Shown here one piece after another: positions 20,785 to 31,000 of a DNA stretch of 33,622 bases. The position numbers and the translations under genes were made by a program. How positions within the stretch are numbered: position 1 is the first letter of the stretch; each line of letters opens with the position of its first letter. Source of the DNA: a virus; IMG/VR virus record IMGVR_UViG_3300013131_000133, positions 1 to 33,622 of that record. One strand, 5' to 3'. The notes under the pieces are model-generated. The model had not been told where the DNA came from and made no database searches. It saw only the letters and a program-made list of their open reading frames with translations.

Positions 20785-21362
20785 CTCTCCACCGCTGGCC
20801 TAAACTTCGCCAGCTTGTCGTGGATCTCGCGGATCGTGGCCTCAGGCAGCGTCCACACGTCCACCGCGTCCGCCACGTCCTTCTTCTTCGCACGCAAGAA
20901 CTCGATCACCTTGCCCTGATCAATGCCCTCAATGGCCTTGGTAATCTCGTCGAGCATCTCGCCGATGGTTGTTTCAGCGGATGGAAGGGTGACCACGTTG
21001 TCGGCCTTGGTTTCCTTTTCCGATAGCGGGGGTGCGTCCGCCCTGCGCTGGGCCTCCCGCACTTCCTCCAACGAGGCCACGCTTCGGTCCGAGGAAATGC
21101 CAGCCATGGCAAGGGCGCGCCCGACTGCCGAGGTTTCCGCATCCTCGATGGGGTTGGTCGCCTGAGCGCGTGCGCCCTGTAAGTCCAAACGAAAACTGGC
21201 AGTCCCGATATATCGTTTGCCGTCGAGCTTGATTCCGACTTGGATATATCCCCAGTTGTCGTTTACGTGATGAATCTTTGTTTCGATGATTTCAAACTCA
21301 CGTGTTGCGGCTGATTGTAATCTCTCTGCCACGGTCACGTAAGTTGATGGGTCCCATTTCAT
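20769..21362 (-). CDS. ERF-like single-strand annealing protein
   Basis: 197 aa from ATG 21362, preceded by AGGAGGCAC. The strongest sign is IEDAETSAVGRALAMAGIS at residues 72-90, the signature of ERF-family recombinases, preceded by GYIQVGIKLDGKRYIGTASF. A charged linker (about 100-130) joins a C-terminal helical domain with FLRAKKKDVADAVDVW and TIREIHDKLAKFRPAVERW. It would coat and anneal single strands for recombination-dependent replication. Followed by its exonuclease partner. Some proteins with this signature have been annotated as single-stranded DNA-binding proteins. Confidence 0.8.
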   Translation of the reverse strand: MKWDPSTYVTVAERLQSAATREFEIIETKIHHVNDNWGYIQVGIKLDGKRYIGTASFRLDLQGARAQATNPIEDAETSAVGRALAMAGISSDRSVASLEEVREAQRRADAPPLSEKETKADNVVTLPSAETTIGEMLDEITKAIEGIDQGKVIEFLRAKKKDVADAVDVWTLPEATIREIHDKLAKFRPAVERWMAK

Positions 21363-21392
21363 AATTGTGCCTCCTAGTTTTATTGGTTTATT

Positions 21393-21584
21393 TTATCCGG
21401 ACATCCGGACAAAAGTTGTCCTACCGTTTAGCGCGCGCTCCACGTCCACTCGGCGCACAAGCCTGCGATTTCCCGCGAGTCTCGGAATTTTATTGCGCCA
21501 GATCCACACGCGGGCGGAGTCTTTCTTAACGCGCAAGATGCTGGCTACTTCCTCTGAGGTTAGATACTTCTGGGTAGCCTGCAT
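21393..21584 (-). CDS. Excisionase-like HTH protein, 63 aa
   Basis: A winged-helix MerR/Xis-type protein: KYLTSEEVASILRVKKDSAR, VWIWRNKIPRLAGNRRLVRR, VDVERALNG. LTSEEVA-IL-V---- and RNKIP--R----R are typical of HTH_17/excisionase proteins. First gene of the leftward early operon, divergent from the ribbon-helix-helix gene and integrase. It could bend the att site for excision or act as an early regulator. Confidence 0.75.
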   Translation of the reverse strand: MQATQKYLTSEEVASILRVKKDSARVWIWRNKIPRLAGNRRLVRRVDVERALNGRTTFVRMSG

Positions 21585-21733
21585 TTGAAATGACTAGGGC
21601 TGGTGTAACGCCCTGTCACGCTCCAATACTGGTAGCCACGAGTTAGTACTTTTTCTCAAGTTACCGATAAGGTATTCTTATATGTACCAATGAGTACTTG
21701 CGCCTGTTACGCTAGGCTACGTAATGTTTTCAC
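21585..21733. promoter_or_regulatory. Divergent early control region with repeated TGTNACGC boxes
   Basis: 149 bp between the excisionase-like gene and the ribbon-helix-helix gene. TGTNACGC occurs three times on the plus strand (TGTAACGC 21604, TGTCACGC 21614, TGTTACGC 21705) and AGTACT twice (21645, 21693). These are candidate operators for the flanking HTH or RHH proteins. Promoter boxes are not clear; the A/T-rich middle (about 21650-21690) is the best place for them. Confidence 0.5.
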
Positions 21734-22012
21734 ATGAGCACAATCCATCGCAGGCCCCCGCAGACGCGCGACCCGAAGAAGCCGCTGGCGGCAAACATAG
21801 GATTCAGGGCCACCGCAGAGCTACGCAAGCAGCTACTGGACCTGTCCAACATGACGGGCTGGAGCTGCAATCATATCGTGGTGGACTTGGTACAGGCTGG
21901 ACTGGACCAGATCATGTATCCCGAGAGGCCCCTGCATAAGACTATTTTAATGGGCCGAACCTACTGTCAGTCGTTAAAGGAGGTCGCAGACCATGGCAAA
22001 AATAAAGGCTAG
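21734..22012 (+). CDS. Ribbon-helix-helix-like DNA-binding protein, 92 aa
   Basis: After a basic proline-rich N-terminus the stretch NIGFRATAELRKQLLDLSNM and TGWSCNHIVVDLVQAGLDQI has the strand-helix-turn-helix pattern of Arc/MetJ-type repressors (residues about 21-60): a hydrophobic/polar beta strand, a first helix ELRKQLLDL, a turn and a second helix HIVVDLVQAGL. The C-terminal 30 residues are of unknown role and overlap the integrase start by 20 bp. Likely regulates its own promoter and the divergent operon. Confidence 0.65.
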   Translation: MSTIHRRPPQTRDPKKPLAANIGFRATAELRKQLLDLSNMTGWSCNHIVVDLVQAGLDQIMYPERPLHKTILMGRTYCQSLKEVADHGKNKG

Positions 22013-22991
22013 ATCGGGCTTTTGGCATATCGGGATGATGCACAAGGGGGTGTATACCACCCGCACTACGGGCATTCGCGTGGCCTCTCGGACTCCGCCT
22101 CCCGAGGTTCTTTCCATCCGCAACGAGATCGAGGCGCGCCTAGCCGCCGAGAGGTTCGGGGTTTTTCATTTGCGCAAACAGCGCGTGGCAAAGAGTTTTG
22201 AGGAGTGGCTAAACACCGCCCGATGTTTATCCACGGCGGCTTGCAGGAAGAAGATGTATCGCCACCTGCTGGACGGGCTTGAGCAGAAGATGGTCCACGA
22301 GCTGACCATCGGGGAGGTGGAGGACAACGCCCGAAAGATGGCGCAGGTTAACCGGAGGAGCACCTGCCAGACAAATGTGAACGTGGCCAAGGCTTTTTGG
22401 AGCTGGTCCTCAAAGCGCGGCTACTGTCGCAAGGAGATGAATCCATTTGCCTCCGTCATGGACGTTATCAACCTGCCATCCGAGCCAGCCTATCCCAAGC
22501 GGGCCCTATCTTCCGAAGAGAGGATGAAGATACTTGGAACTCTCAAGGGCTCTCACCTTACTGCAGCCATGATCGGCTTCTATAGCGGAAGCAGAATGTC
22601 CGAATGCCTTGGCGTGGAGAAGTCGGACGCGGATCTCAATTCAAGCGTGATCACGATCACGGACGCTAAGTCCAAGAAGCGTGTGGCCAAGCCCCTCCAC
22701 TCGGACCTCAAGACCTACCTAGCGGGCATCAGCGACAAGGACTGGCCCAAGGGGAACAGCGGCGAGAGGGGCTTTTACTTCGCCTTTAAGGCCGCCGCCA
22801 AGGCCGCTGGCGTACCGGAGGCATCGCCCCATTGGATGCGTCACACACTGGCCTCCGAGCTACTGCACGCTGGGGTGGGATTGCGCGAGGCGGCTGAGAT
22901 CGTGGGCCATACGGCGGCGATCCATGCCAGCCACTACGTCCACGTCGATGCAAAGAGGTTGGTTGATAAAATCAACCTAGTGAAGCTGTGA
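21993..22991 (+). CDS. int: Tyrosine integrase
   Basis: 332 aa from ATG 21993, preceded by AAAGGAGGTC. Core-binding helical domain about 65-155; catalytic domain with Arg201 (GSRMSECLG), Lys at about 227-229 (DAKSKK), HWMRH at 280-284 with the second Arg, His306 in IVGHTA, and nucleophile Tyr315 in ASHYVHV. All catalytic residues are present, so it should be active. A tRNA 3'-end fragment lies 127 bp downstream, the typical attP arrangement, which marks the phage as temperate or recently so. The N-terminal 60 residues could be an arm-binding domain. Confidence 0.92.
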   Translation: MAKIKARSGFWHIGMMHKGVYTTRTTGIRVASRTPPPEVLSIRNEIEARLAAERFGVFHLRKQRVAKSFEEWLNTARCLSTAACRKKMYRHLLDGLEQKMVHELTIGEVEDNARKMAQVNRRSTCQTNVNVAKAFWSWSSKRGYCRKEMNPFASVMDVINLPSEPAYPKRALSSEERMKILGTLKGSHLTAAMIGFYSGSRMSECLGVEKSDADLNSSVITITDAKSKKRVAKPLHSDLKTYLAGISDKDWPKGNSGERGFYFAFKAAAKAAGVPEASPHWMRHTLASELLHAGVGLREAAEIVGHTAAIHASHYVHVDAKRLVDKINLVKL

Positions 22992-23001
22992 TCAAAAACG
23001 A

Positions 23002-23080
23002 CTGGTTTTTGTTTGGTGACGCACCCATTCGTGGAAACGCTTTGTAACTCTAGGAATCGGTTTCCAAACAAATAAACCAG
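23002..23080. repeat. Long inverted repeat and direct repeats between int and the tRNA fragment
   Basis: CTGGTTTTTGTTTGG (23002-23016) is matched in reverse complement by CCAAACAAATAAACCAG (23064-23080), differing only by a short insertion. The 9-mer TTGTAACTC occurs at 23042 and 23086. Such repeats beside attP are often integrase arm sites; the inverted repeat could also act as a weak terminator for int. Confidence 0.5.
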
Positions 23081-23117
23081 TTGGCTTGTAACTCGTAATT
23101 TTTCAAAACAGGGGAAA

Positions 23118-23141
23118 TGCGCCGTAGAGGACTCGAACCTC
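23118..23141 (-). other. attP core: 3' end of a tRNA gene
   Basis: On the minus strand the bases read as a tRNA 3' end: T-stem GAGG, T-loop TTCGAGT, CCTC, then a 7-base acceptor strand ACGGCGC and discriminator A. No matching 5' acceptor strand (GCGCCGT) lies upstream at tRNA distance, so it is a fragment, not a gene. This is the standard attP identity block of a tRNA-integrating phage; integration would rebuild the host tRNA. The tRNA species cannot be told without the anticodon arm. Confidence 0.75.
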
Positions 23142-23162
23142 AAGCGAGCACGTTGTTCGCGG

Positions 23163-24290
23163 TCAGGTGCTTACGGGTGTAGTGTTTGGTTGCCGCCTAC
23201 TGGCGCGTCTCCTGCCAAGTCTACTAACCCGCTCCACCTCCCTGATGATAGTATCAGGGTTGATTGAAGCCAGCTCATCACACACTCCGCTTTCGTTGCA
23301 TGGTCCTCCCTTCGGCCATGGCTCCCCGCATCCGGTGTGATGGCAGCATGGGGCCATCGGACAAACGCCTCTCCCCTTTATCACTTCGTTCGTAGCGTCT
23401 TTAATGAGTCTTATATGAGGCGGGAATGAGCCCCAAAGACTGACCACAGGGATGCCAAGCGCGGCCCCGAAGGCGTGCATGGATGAGTCGGGGGCAAGGA
23501 AGCAGTCGGACGTGGCGGCAATGGCTATCGAATCCTCCCACCGGAGGGGCTTGGTGGTGGCCCCAAGGTTTACGCACATCGGGAACCAAGAGTCTGAAAT
23601 GACCAAGCTCTTGGGCTCGGCAAGCAGCACGCATTGAATCTTTAAATCCATCAGACCCATGATCACCTTCGTCAGTAGCTGTGGCGGGTAGGTCCTGCTT
23701 GCGGCTGATGCCTTTACCTGAATGGCCACCCGATACTTACCCTCTCTGGGTATGGATTTCTCGGCCAGCTCAAGCCTTCCCTCGCCCAGCGTGTAGTCCA
23801 AGGAATGGTCCGCAACGCTGATACCAGCCGCTTGGGCGATCAGATCCACGGCATGGGTGTCGTGGCTGGCCTCCACCACCCCCTCAAGATTCAGTATGTG
23901 GTCACAATTTGTGACCGCCTCAACTGGCAATGGGTATGGCAATACCTCGTTTACGTGCGGATTGCGGGAGAGAAGCCAAGGGAATCTGCTCGAAGTAGCG
24001 TAGCTGATGCGGGAGTTTGGCAGCATACGCTTGAGCTCGCGTATTGTTGGCGTGCTGAATAGCACATCCCCAGCCCCGCCAGCACGAACGATCAGGATCT
24101 TCCAGTCCTTGTCGGGCTCGGCCAGCATCTCCTTGATATCCCACTTGGGTGAGGCCGTCTGCACTTCCACGTCCCCGCCAACGTGGCGGGCAATCGCGGG
24201 AACCCCTTGATTCTCGAACAAGTATCCCCTGCCAGCCTCAAGATTCATCGAGGCCCACTTGGCTGGCTTGCCCAGCCTGACCAGCTTCAC
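23163..24290 (-). CDS. Glycosyltransferase family 9 (ADP-heptosyltransferase-like)
   Basis: 375 aa. Central GT-B fold: KILIVRAGGAGDVLFSTPTI (the N-terminal loop of GT9), YATSSRFPWLLSRNPHVNEV, DHILNLEGV, a second domain with YRVAIQVKASAASRTYP, and the donor-site APDSSMHAFGAALGIPVVSL followed by WGSFPP. A Cys-rich CPMAPCCHHTGCGEPW segment near the C-terminus may bind metal. An N-terminal 60-residue beta domain precedes the fold. GTG 24290 overlaps the lysozyme stop (GTGA). Bacterial GT9 enzymes add heptose to LPS core; phage versions may glycosylate virion proteins or alter the host surface. Donor sugar is unknown. Confidence 0.82.
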   Translation of the reverse strand: MKLVRLGKPAKWASMNLEAGRGYLFENQGVPAIARHVGGDVEVQTASPKWDIKEMLAEPDKDWKILIVRAGGAGDVLFSTPTIRELKRMLPNSRISYATSSRFPWLLSRNPHVNEVLPYPLPVEAVTNCDHILNLEGVVEASHDTHAVDLIAQAAGISVADHSLDYTLGEGRLELAEKSIPREGKYRVAIQVKASAASRTYPPQLLTKVIMGLMDLKIQCVLLAEPKSLVISDSWFPMCVNLGATTKPLRWEDSIAIAATSDCFLAPDSSMHAFGAALGIPVVSLWGSFPPHIRLIKDATNEVIKGRGVCPMAPCCHHTGCGEPWPKGGPCNESGVCDELASINPDTIIREVERVSRLGRRRASRRQPNTTPVST

Positions 24291-25006
24291 GCTTCGAACA
24301 TGGCGGCTTCGTGATGCCGCCTCTTGCGGAGTCCCTCCAGCGTGTGCCAGCGGCTCATCGAGCGGATGAGTCTTGGAACGGGGGTGAGATTGTTGTTGGC
24401 GAGCGTGGCCACAATCGCGCGCATCTCGTCGCGTCTCCTGCCCTCCAATGACGTGCCACGATTAAAGGCGATGCTGGTGAGCGCGGCCCGCTGGCTCTGC
24501 GAGAGTGAGTTGAAGTTGGGCCAGAGCGCGCGGGAACGATCAATCCACTTGGGCAGCGTGCGCTCGACGAACTGGCGGACGGCCACCGAATAAGGGATGC
24601 GGACGCAGGATGCCAAGCCCTTGACGGCATCGGCCTCCGCGCCTTTCTTGCCAACGCATTTCTTTATGGCCTCCAAGTCCTGTTCGCTCACGTAGCCAGC
24701 CCAATCGCGGACCAGCTCAGGCTCCGTGACGTGGCCAACATCGTAGCCCACGCCAAAGGTGCAGCCGCTCGCATCGGTCTTGGGGCGGATGACGGAGATC
24801 AGGTTCTTGTTGTAGTAACCCTCGGTCCCGATCTCGTATCCAATGATTGCGTCCACGCCCTCGCGTCCGAGAACTTCGTAGGGCTTGGTCTTGGATGGGG
24901 GATCAAGCGGAATGGAGGATGGCTTAGGCTTGGTCGCCTCGGCCTTGGCTTCCGGTTGCGGGTCGTTGCGGGCAATCAGTCCTAGTGTTCGGGATATCCA
25001 GCTCAT
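24287..25006 (-). CDS. Lysozyme-like endolysin (GH24/pesticin type)
   Basis: 239 aa. A Pro/Lys-rich N-terminal 45 residues are probably a linker. The catalytic domain begins at VDAIIGYEIGTEG with Glu58 as likely acid, then GCTFGVGYDVGH (81-92) with Thr83 and Asp89 in the place of the GH24 D-x5-T region, and ends with LSQSQRAALTSIAFNRG, EMRAIVATL and GLRKRRHHEAAMF, a pattern shared by phage lysozymes and pesticin. It would cut the glycan chain between MurNAc and GlcNAc. There is no signal peptide, so it needs a holin; a candidate is at 5670-5840. Being beside virion genes, it could instead be a virion-associated lysozyme. Confidence 0.75.
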   Translation of the reverse strand: MSWISRTLGLIARNDPQPEAKAEATKPKPSSIPLDPPSKTKPYEVLGREGVDAIIGYEIGTEGYYNKNLISVIRPKTDASGCTFGVGYDVGHVTEPELVRDWAGYVSEQDLEAIKKCVGKKGAEADAVKGLASCVRIPYSVAVRQFVERTLPKWIDRSRALWPNFNSLSQSQRAALTSIAFNRGTSLEGRRRDEMRAIVATLANNNLTPVPRLIRSMSRWHTLEGLRKRRHHEAAMFEA

Positions 25007-25022
25007 AACTTACTGTAACACG

Positions 25023-28000
25023 TTACAACTTACCCGCGTCAAATCTTTTAACTTCGTTTAGGTACATACCCAGCACCTGTCGGTGGATGTCGTTCCTCTG
25101 CTTCTCAAGTTTCTCGGTGGCCGCTTGGTCCCCCCTGCTCCGCGCGGCTTTGAGCTCGGTGTTAATGTCCTTGAGATAGGTGTCGGCCTTGCGGAATGAC
25201 TGAACAACGGAGAGCTCCGGAGCATAGTTCTCTTTGACGTATTGTACCTGCTTTCCGTCCCTGTTCTTTTGGGCGATCTGAAGGTCATCGAACGCCATGA
25301 AGACTGAGCCACGGGCTTGGCTATACATCATCGCATCGTTGCTTGGTCCCACCTCTCCGTAGAATCTGCGGAAGATCGGGATCTTGTTGGGGTCAACCTC
25401 CTTGCCAACGCCCAGCCCAACGCCCGTACTCAGAAGCTGCGTGATTAGCCCATAGGGGCCACTAAAAACTGCATTGAACACATGGTCCAAGCTCTCGGGA
25501 GATAGAAGTCTGTCGGCCCCGAACTTGCCAAGCAGTCGCTCGGCCCCGCTGGGTCTGGCCTCCGTTCCTCCGGTCAATCTGGCAATGCCTTCGGAGGTGA
25601 ACTTGGCCAGCGGGTTGACGTTGGCCCAATGGCGGAAGGCATAGGGGGTTTGATTGGGATCGAACGACACGTCCTGCGGATAGATCGGGCGACCCGCAAA
25701 GTCCTTGTTAACCAGAATCTCGGTGAACGGCTGGAGAACTGTGGGGTAGATGGAGGTAATCAGGTCCTCACCACCTCCGGTGGGATTGAAGGCGTTGACC
25801 ACCGATCCCACCCAGCTCAGGCCAGCCGAGAGCGGGCTCTCGCCCTTGCCGCCAAAGTCCTTGGGCATTGCATCGGCAATCTTAACCCCGAGGTAGTAAA
25901 AAACATTCCAGCCGTAGGCCAGCGGCATCTTGAGGTAGTTGGCCGAGTACGGGAACGCCGCCAGAAGATTAACCGACTTCACGTACTCGGGCAGTTTATC
26001 CATGTCCTTCACGCCAGTCTTCTCATCCTCATCGTCCAATGCCCTCGAGACCATGCTCCACACAATCCCCGCCAGCACGAACGCTGCGGCGGTGGCTTTA
26101 CCCTGCGGGGTGCGGAGGCTCTCGAGCATTCTGGCGTTGCCTTGGATGGACGCGTTGAAGAACGCATACATCTTGTTGAGGAACTTGGCCTGTCCCTTCT
26201 TGGTAAAATTGGTGGTGAGATTGCGGGCGATGTTGGCCGAACGCTGCTCGCTCAGCCCCATCTCTCGCGCGGTCACGTACGCGCTCAGTCGGCTCGCGTT
26301 CTCGAGGGAGGCGTTGGCGTGATCCATCAGCTCAATATACCCGCCGACAAGCATTCTCGGGACTCTGGTCGCCAAACTCCCCGACACCATCCGGTTGATT
26401 CGCTTGGCATAATAGTTGGCATCCCGCAGGCCCATGAACACCATCCGCCCGCCAGCCCTGTTGAACTCGGCGTAGTAGTCCATCATGCGCTTGATCTTGG
26501 GGCTGACATTGACGGGCTCGCCGCGCTTGGTGGCTTTGTTCTCCGCAACCCAGATGGCCCTGATGGCCGTCGGGATCTTGGAAAGGTAGGCTTTCTGCTG
26601 CTTGGCCAGTTCCGTGCTGGCCAGATTGAATAACCCAGTCTGCGTGTCGCGGAAGATATTGGGGATCGGGAAGGCTGGGTTGTAGGTGGTCGCCATGGAG
26701 GCGATAAAGCGCGTGGCCCTGCCGACTGGGTCTAGCAGGAACAAGTCGGTCAGCCCACGCTTGAGATGGAAAGTGTTCTCCAGCTCGGGCTTCAGTATCC
26801 GCAGGTACTTGATCTCCCCGTTCTCTCGGAACTTGATGACGTTGTCGGATATCGGGGTCTCATCCCCACGGAACTCGGCCAGCGGCTCGATAAGCCCGTT
26901 GTCCGGAAAGTCCTTCACCATTCTGTTAAGGGCGAGCAATGATAGGTTCTTGTTGCCCAGCACCACCGCACGCTGTTGGCCCATGAACGTGAAGGCCAGC
27001 ATCTGGGAGGGCTTGGTGAATCGGCCCGTGGCCTCGCGGAGGGCTGGACCCAGCACCACGTCCTCGTCCTGCGCCAGCGAGACATAGTTGGGGTAGACGG
27101 CCTGAAGGGAGGAGCGGGATTCCTGTGAGATCATTCCCGACTTCTCGAGGAACGCCAGCTTGTTGCGGTTGAGGTCCTGCACCATGCGAGAGATTTCCTC
27201 GAACTTGGCCCGATTGGGGGCCAGCCGCTGGAGAATCTGCGCCGCCTCTTGGTCAGATATACCGGACCCGTTGTCCTTGTTCTTGGTCTTCTTGAGATAG
27301 GCGTTGCGCTCGGGGGCGTGCTTGGCGAGGAGGTACTCGCCCACCTCATCGATGTTCAGCTTATCCTTGCGGATCTTCTCGATGATCGCGTCCTGCTGGG
27401 AGAAGAGCTCCTCCATCATCGCGCCCTGTATCCCGTGCATATTCTGCTCAACGGTGTAGTAATCGGAACTCTCTGCCACCGTCCTGCCCTCGCGCCGCAT
27501 CCGGTCAAGGAAGTCGCGGAAGTCGGCGTTCATGTCGAACACCAGTCGGCGGGTCTTGAGGACGAACTCGTTCTTGGATGGCTCGGGCATCACGTAGCCC
27601 GCTGGGGTCATCGCGGCCTCGGTCCTGCCCGCGATCTGGTTCTCTACGGCTGGCGTATAATTGGACGGGACGAGGGCTTCGAGCTCACCGAGGTTGGCCG
27701 AGGTCTGGCCGCTGCCTCGGATGGAGAAAGGATCGGCTACTTCGCCTTCGGCTTTGGCGAGTCTGGTCCTTGCTTCGACGGCTCGCCCAGCAATTCTTTC
27801 AAGTACTCTCTGACTATCTCTACCCGCGAGGCTGGAGACAGGGATTCCGAGCGGCGTTTCGCCTCCTCTTGATAATTGTTCATTATCGATCCGAGCAAGG
27901 AGCCCAGCTCCTGCGTGTTGCTCGAGCTGTTGTCGGATTTCGGGGTCTTGGAGGGCGAGGTCATAAAACTCTGGGGTGGAATATACGTCTGTATCCGTAA

Positions 28001-31000
28001 GATCAAAGATCAATTCCTTGGGGGTCACCCCTCCGGTAGAGGAGTCCACTAGGGTCTTGAAGAAGGACCATACAGTCTCCTGCACTTCGGCGGGCTGGAG
28101 GCCCATGCGCTCTGCCACCCGCCTCACCTTGGCGGCGTGAGCGGCATAGCCAGACTTTGTCCCAAAAATGGCTTGGTCAACTCCACCGAACAGGGCCATC
28201 CAAGTGTCTAGGGTAACCGAGTAGAGGTTGCCTCCCGAGTTGTCGTAAAAGCTTTTAACCTTCCGAGAATCTTCCGACATATCCTTCGCAGTTAGGTGTC
28301 TGGCCACGTTTAAGTATCGAGATTCCAAGGCGGCAATGGGCCTAGCGATATTGTCGATGATCGTTTGGTAGTCGCTTGGACGGCCAGCTTTCTGCCAAAC
28401 ATCCCAAACCCTCAGGGCCATATCCAAGTTTTCCCTTACGGTCTGCCTTGGAGACGTGGCGGCAAGCACCCCGATAAACAGGTCGGCATCGTCCCCGAAG
28501 ATCTGGTTAAGGATCTTGGCCGCTCTGGCGTACCAGCCCTTCTTGATCATGCCCATGCGGGACGCAACTTCGTAATCGATATCCTGCGGGGCGGCGTTAA
28601 AGATCTCCTCGATCCTCGCTTGGGTGTCGGCGCGGAATTTCATTGTCCCAGCCTCACGCGCATCAATGTACGGTAGGATGTCTTTGAAGGATGATGGGCG
28701 ATAGCGGGGCTTGCTGCGGATTTCACCCGCCAGCCTCGGGGCTCCAGCCACGGCCATGTTGCGCTGGGCCAAGCTCTCCGTCTGCGGGCTTCCGGTAACC
28801 TCCATACCTCTTTGCCGCATGAATCTAAGCCCCACGTCTGTGCGGATAGTGCGGAAAGTATTGGCATCGAAGATGGCCTTCTGGCCCCCGCGCCTTGCGA
28901 GATCGAGTGCGTCCTGCGGATTGTCCGTGCGGTACGAGATGTCTAGGACCAGCTCCTTGGTGTCCTCATCCACCCATCCGCCGAGGAAAGCCTGAGGGTT
29001 TTCGCGGATAAGCTGACGGGTGCGGATGAGATAATCCCTTACGTCCTGCCCCACCTTCCTGTCGGACTGGCTGATATCCACCCTGAACTCCGTGTCCAAG
29101 CTGATGGCGGTGAAGTAGCCCCCGCTCTGGAGCTCAAGCGTGTCCGGATCGATGGTGAATCCGCCCCTGTTCTCCTTGATCTTCTGGCCCAAGTCGGCCC
29201 ACTTCTGCGCGCGCGGGGAATCTTCGGTGACGGAGTAAGCTCCGCGCATGGACTCCACCCTCTCCGTCCCGCCCTCACGAATCCCATACCTCGGACCAAG
29301 ATCCGCCCACGCCCTAAACGAGTTGGTCACGGCATCGCCCTTGCCGAGCGAGCTTCCCACTCTCTCGATGAACGACCTCACGCCCTCGGAGATCCTGCCG
29401 AACGTGGAGTTGGCGTTGCTCCTGCGGAGGGACCACGCCGCGTTCTCCGCCATCAGTCTTTCGGAGTAGTACTCGCGGAGTCCCAGCGTGTCCCAAGGCG
29501 CAATGGAGTCGGCCTGTAACTCGCCGCTGAGCACGCGAGGGCTGATCCCGTCACGCAGTCCACCCTTCTCGTTGAAGAGCGGTCCGGTTCTGCGGGACAC
29601 TTCCGCCGCCCTGAGCGTGGCCACCGCCCTCTTCACCGGAGTGGGCAAAGTGTCCCAATGGACGTGGCCCAGCTCGTGGGTCCATTCCTTCACCTGCTGT
29701 GGGAAGGACGCGATCTTGTCGCTTAGCCACACCAAGGCCCGCCTCGGGTTGTAGGAGCCCACGGCCCCGCTTGGCGTGCCCTCGGGGGCGGGCCCGCTGA
29801 TCACTTCCAGCTCCGCCGCCCCGCGCGGGGCCACACGCCTGAGCGAATTGATGAGCGTGTTGCCTCCCCTTGCTGCCTCCTGCTTTAGGGATGGGGTTAC
29901 TTGTCTGACTGACGCTTTGATGTAGGACTCGGGCAGCGGGGCCCTTACGCGCTGAGCCGTTTGGCGGCTTGGTGCTGGAGGAACCAGAGACCGCTGAGCC
30001 GCTGACAGCGTTTGCTGATTGGCTTGGGTCTGGGGAATGCTTGGCTCTGTTGGTGCTGGCGCGGTGAACGGCTCTGTTTGTGCGGCTGGCTCGGGCCGAT
30101 AGGCCATGTTGGAGTACCATGCTCCCTCGGGTCTGAATCCATAAGAACGGAAGTCCCTTTCCGCCACGCTCAGCGGGACCACGTCCCCCACTTTCGGCAT
30201 TCGCCTCGGGGGCTGGGTGGCGGTGGTCGCATCGGTGGCTTGCTGGCTGAGTCCAAGAAGGCTTTCCGGAATCCTAGAAATCTGCACGCCTTGCCCGTCC
30301 TCGGTGACTGTGCCGACGAGGAAGTCGGCTTGCCCATTGGACGGATCAATGACATTTAGCCTTGCCTCTTCGCCAGCCTGCAACTGCTGGGGCGGGGTTA
30401 TGACGCGCCCCGTTACGGGCTGCTCTTCGCTGACGATCTGGCGGGTCTCGCGGTCCATGCGGGGCACGACCTGAGTGCCCACGGGTACAGGAGTGCCCTC
30501 TCCTGTGGGTAGCTGGCGGGGCTCTGGCAATGCGAGATACTGCGTGTCCACCTTGGACTGGTCCTCCTGCACCGTAACGGTGAAGCGTTTCCCGTCCTCG
30601 TCTCGGTAGGTGGCCTTGGTCTGGTTCTTTCCGTCATCTCGGCTGGTGACGTTGAAGTTCTCGAGCCTTGCCGAAGAGGGGATGTTGGCCGCACGGGCAA
30701 GCGCATCGGGCTGGGCAGCGGCTTGTCTTGCCTGATTCTCCACACGCGTCTGGAGGACGCGGGCCTGATTCTCTGGGTCGGCCACCGCTCGGCCATAGCC
30801 GACTGCGCTTGTGGCGGTGGATGCAGTACCCCCGACGAGGCTTCCCACCAGATAGCTGTCAAGCACGCCGTCACTCAGCTTGCGGTTGGGATCAACGGAA
30901 AGAGTGTTAAGCAGTACTTGCTGGGCGGCTTCGGTTCCGCCGTCAACCTGACTGCCGATAGCTCCGTACGCCACCACGCGCTTGACGGCATCCATGACCG

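Noticed and set aside
23118-23190. Complete tRNA gene at the att site
   Set aside because: Only the T-arm and acceptor 3' strand are present; no matching 5' acceptor strand or anticodon arm lies at tRNA distance.
25014-25027. Perfect palindrome TGTAAC-AC-GTTACA between the lysozyme and giant genes
   Set aside because: Overlaps the giant gene's stop codon and resembles the TGTNACGC boxes only in its first half; a single copy is not enough to claim an operator.
25629-26633. 334-codon plus-strand frame opposite the giant virion gene
   Set aside because: Antisense to the well-supported LPD38-type region; composition is that of a reversed coding strand.
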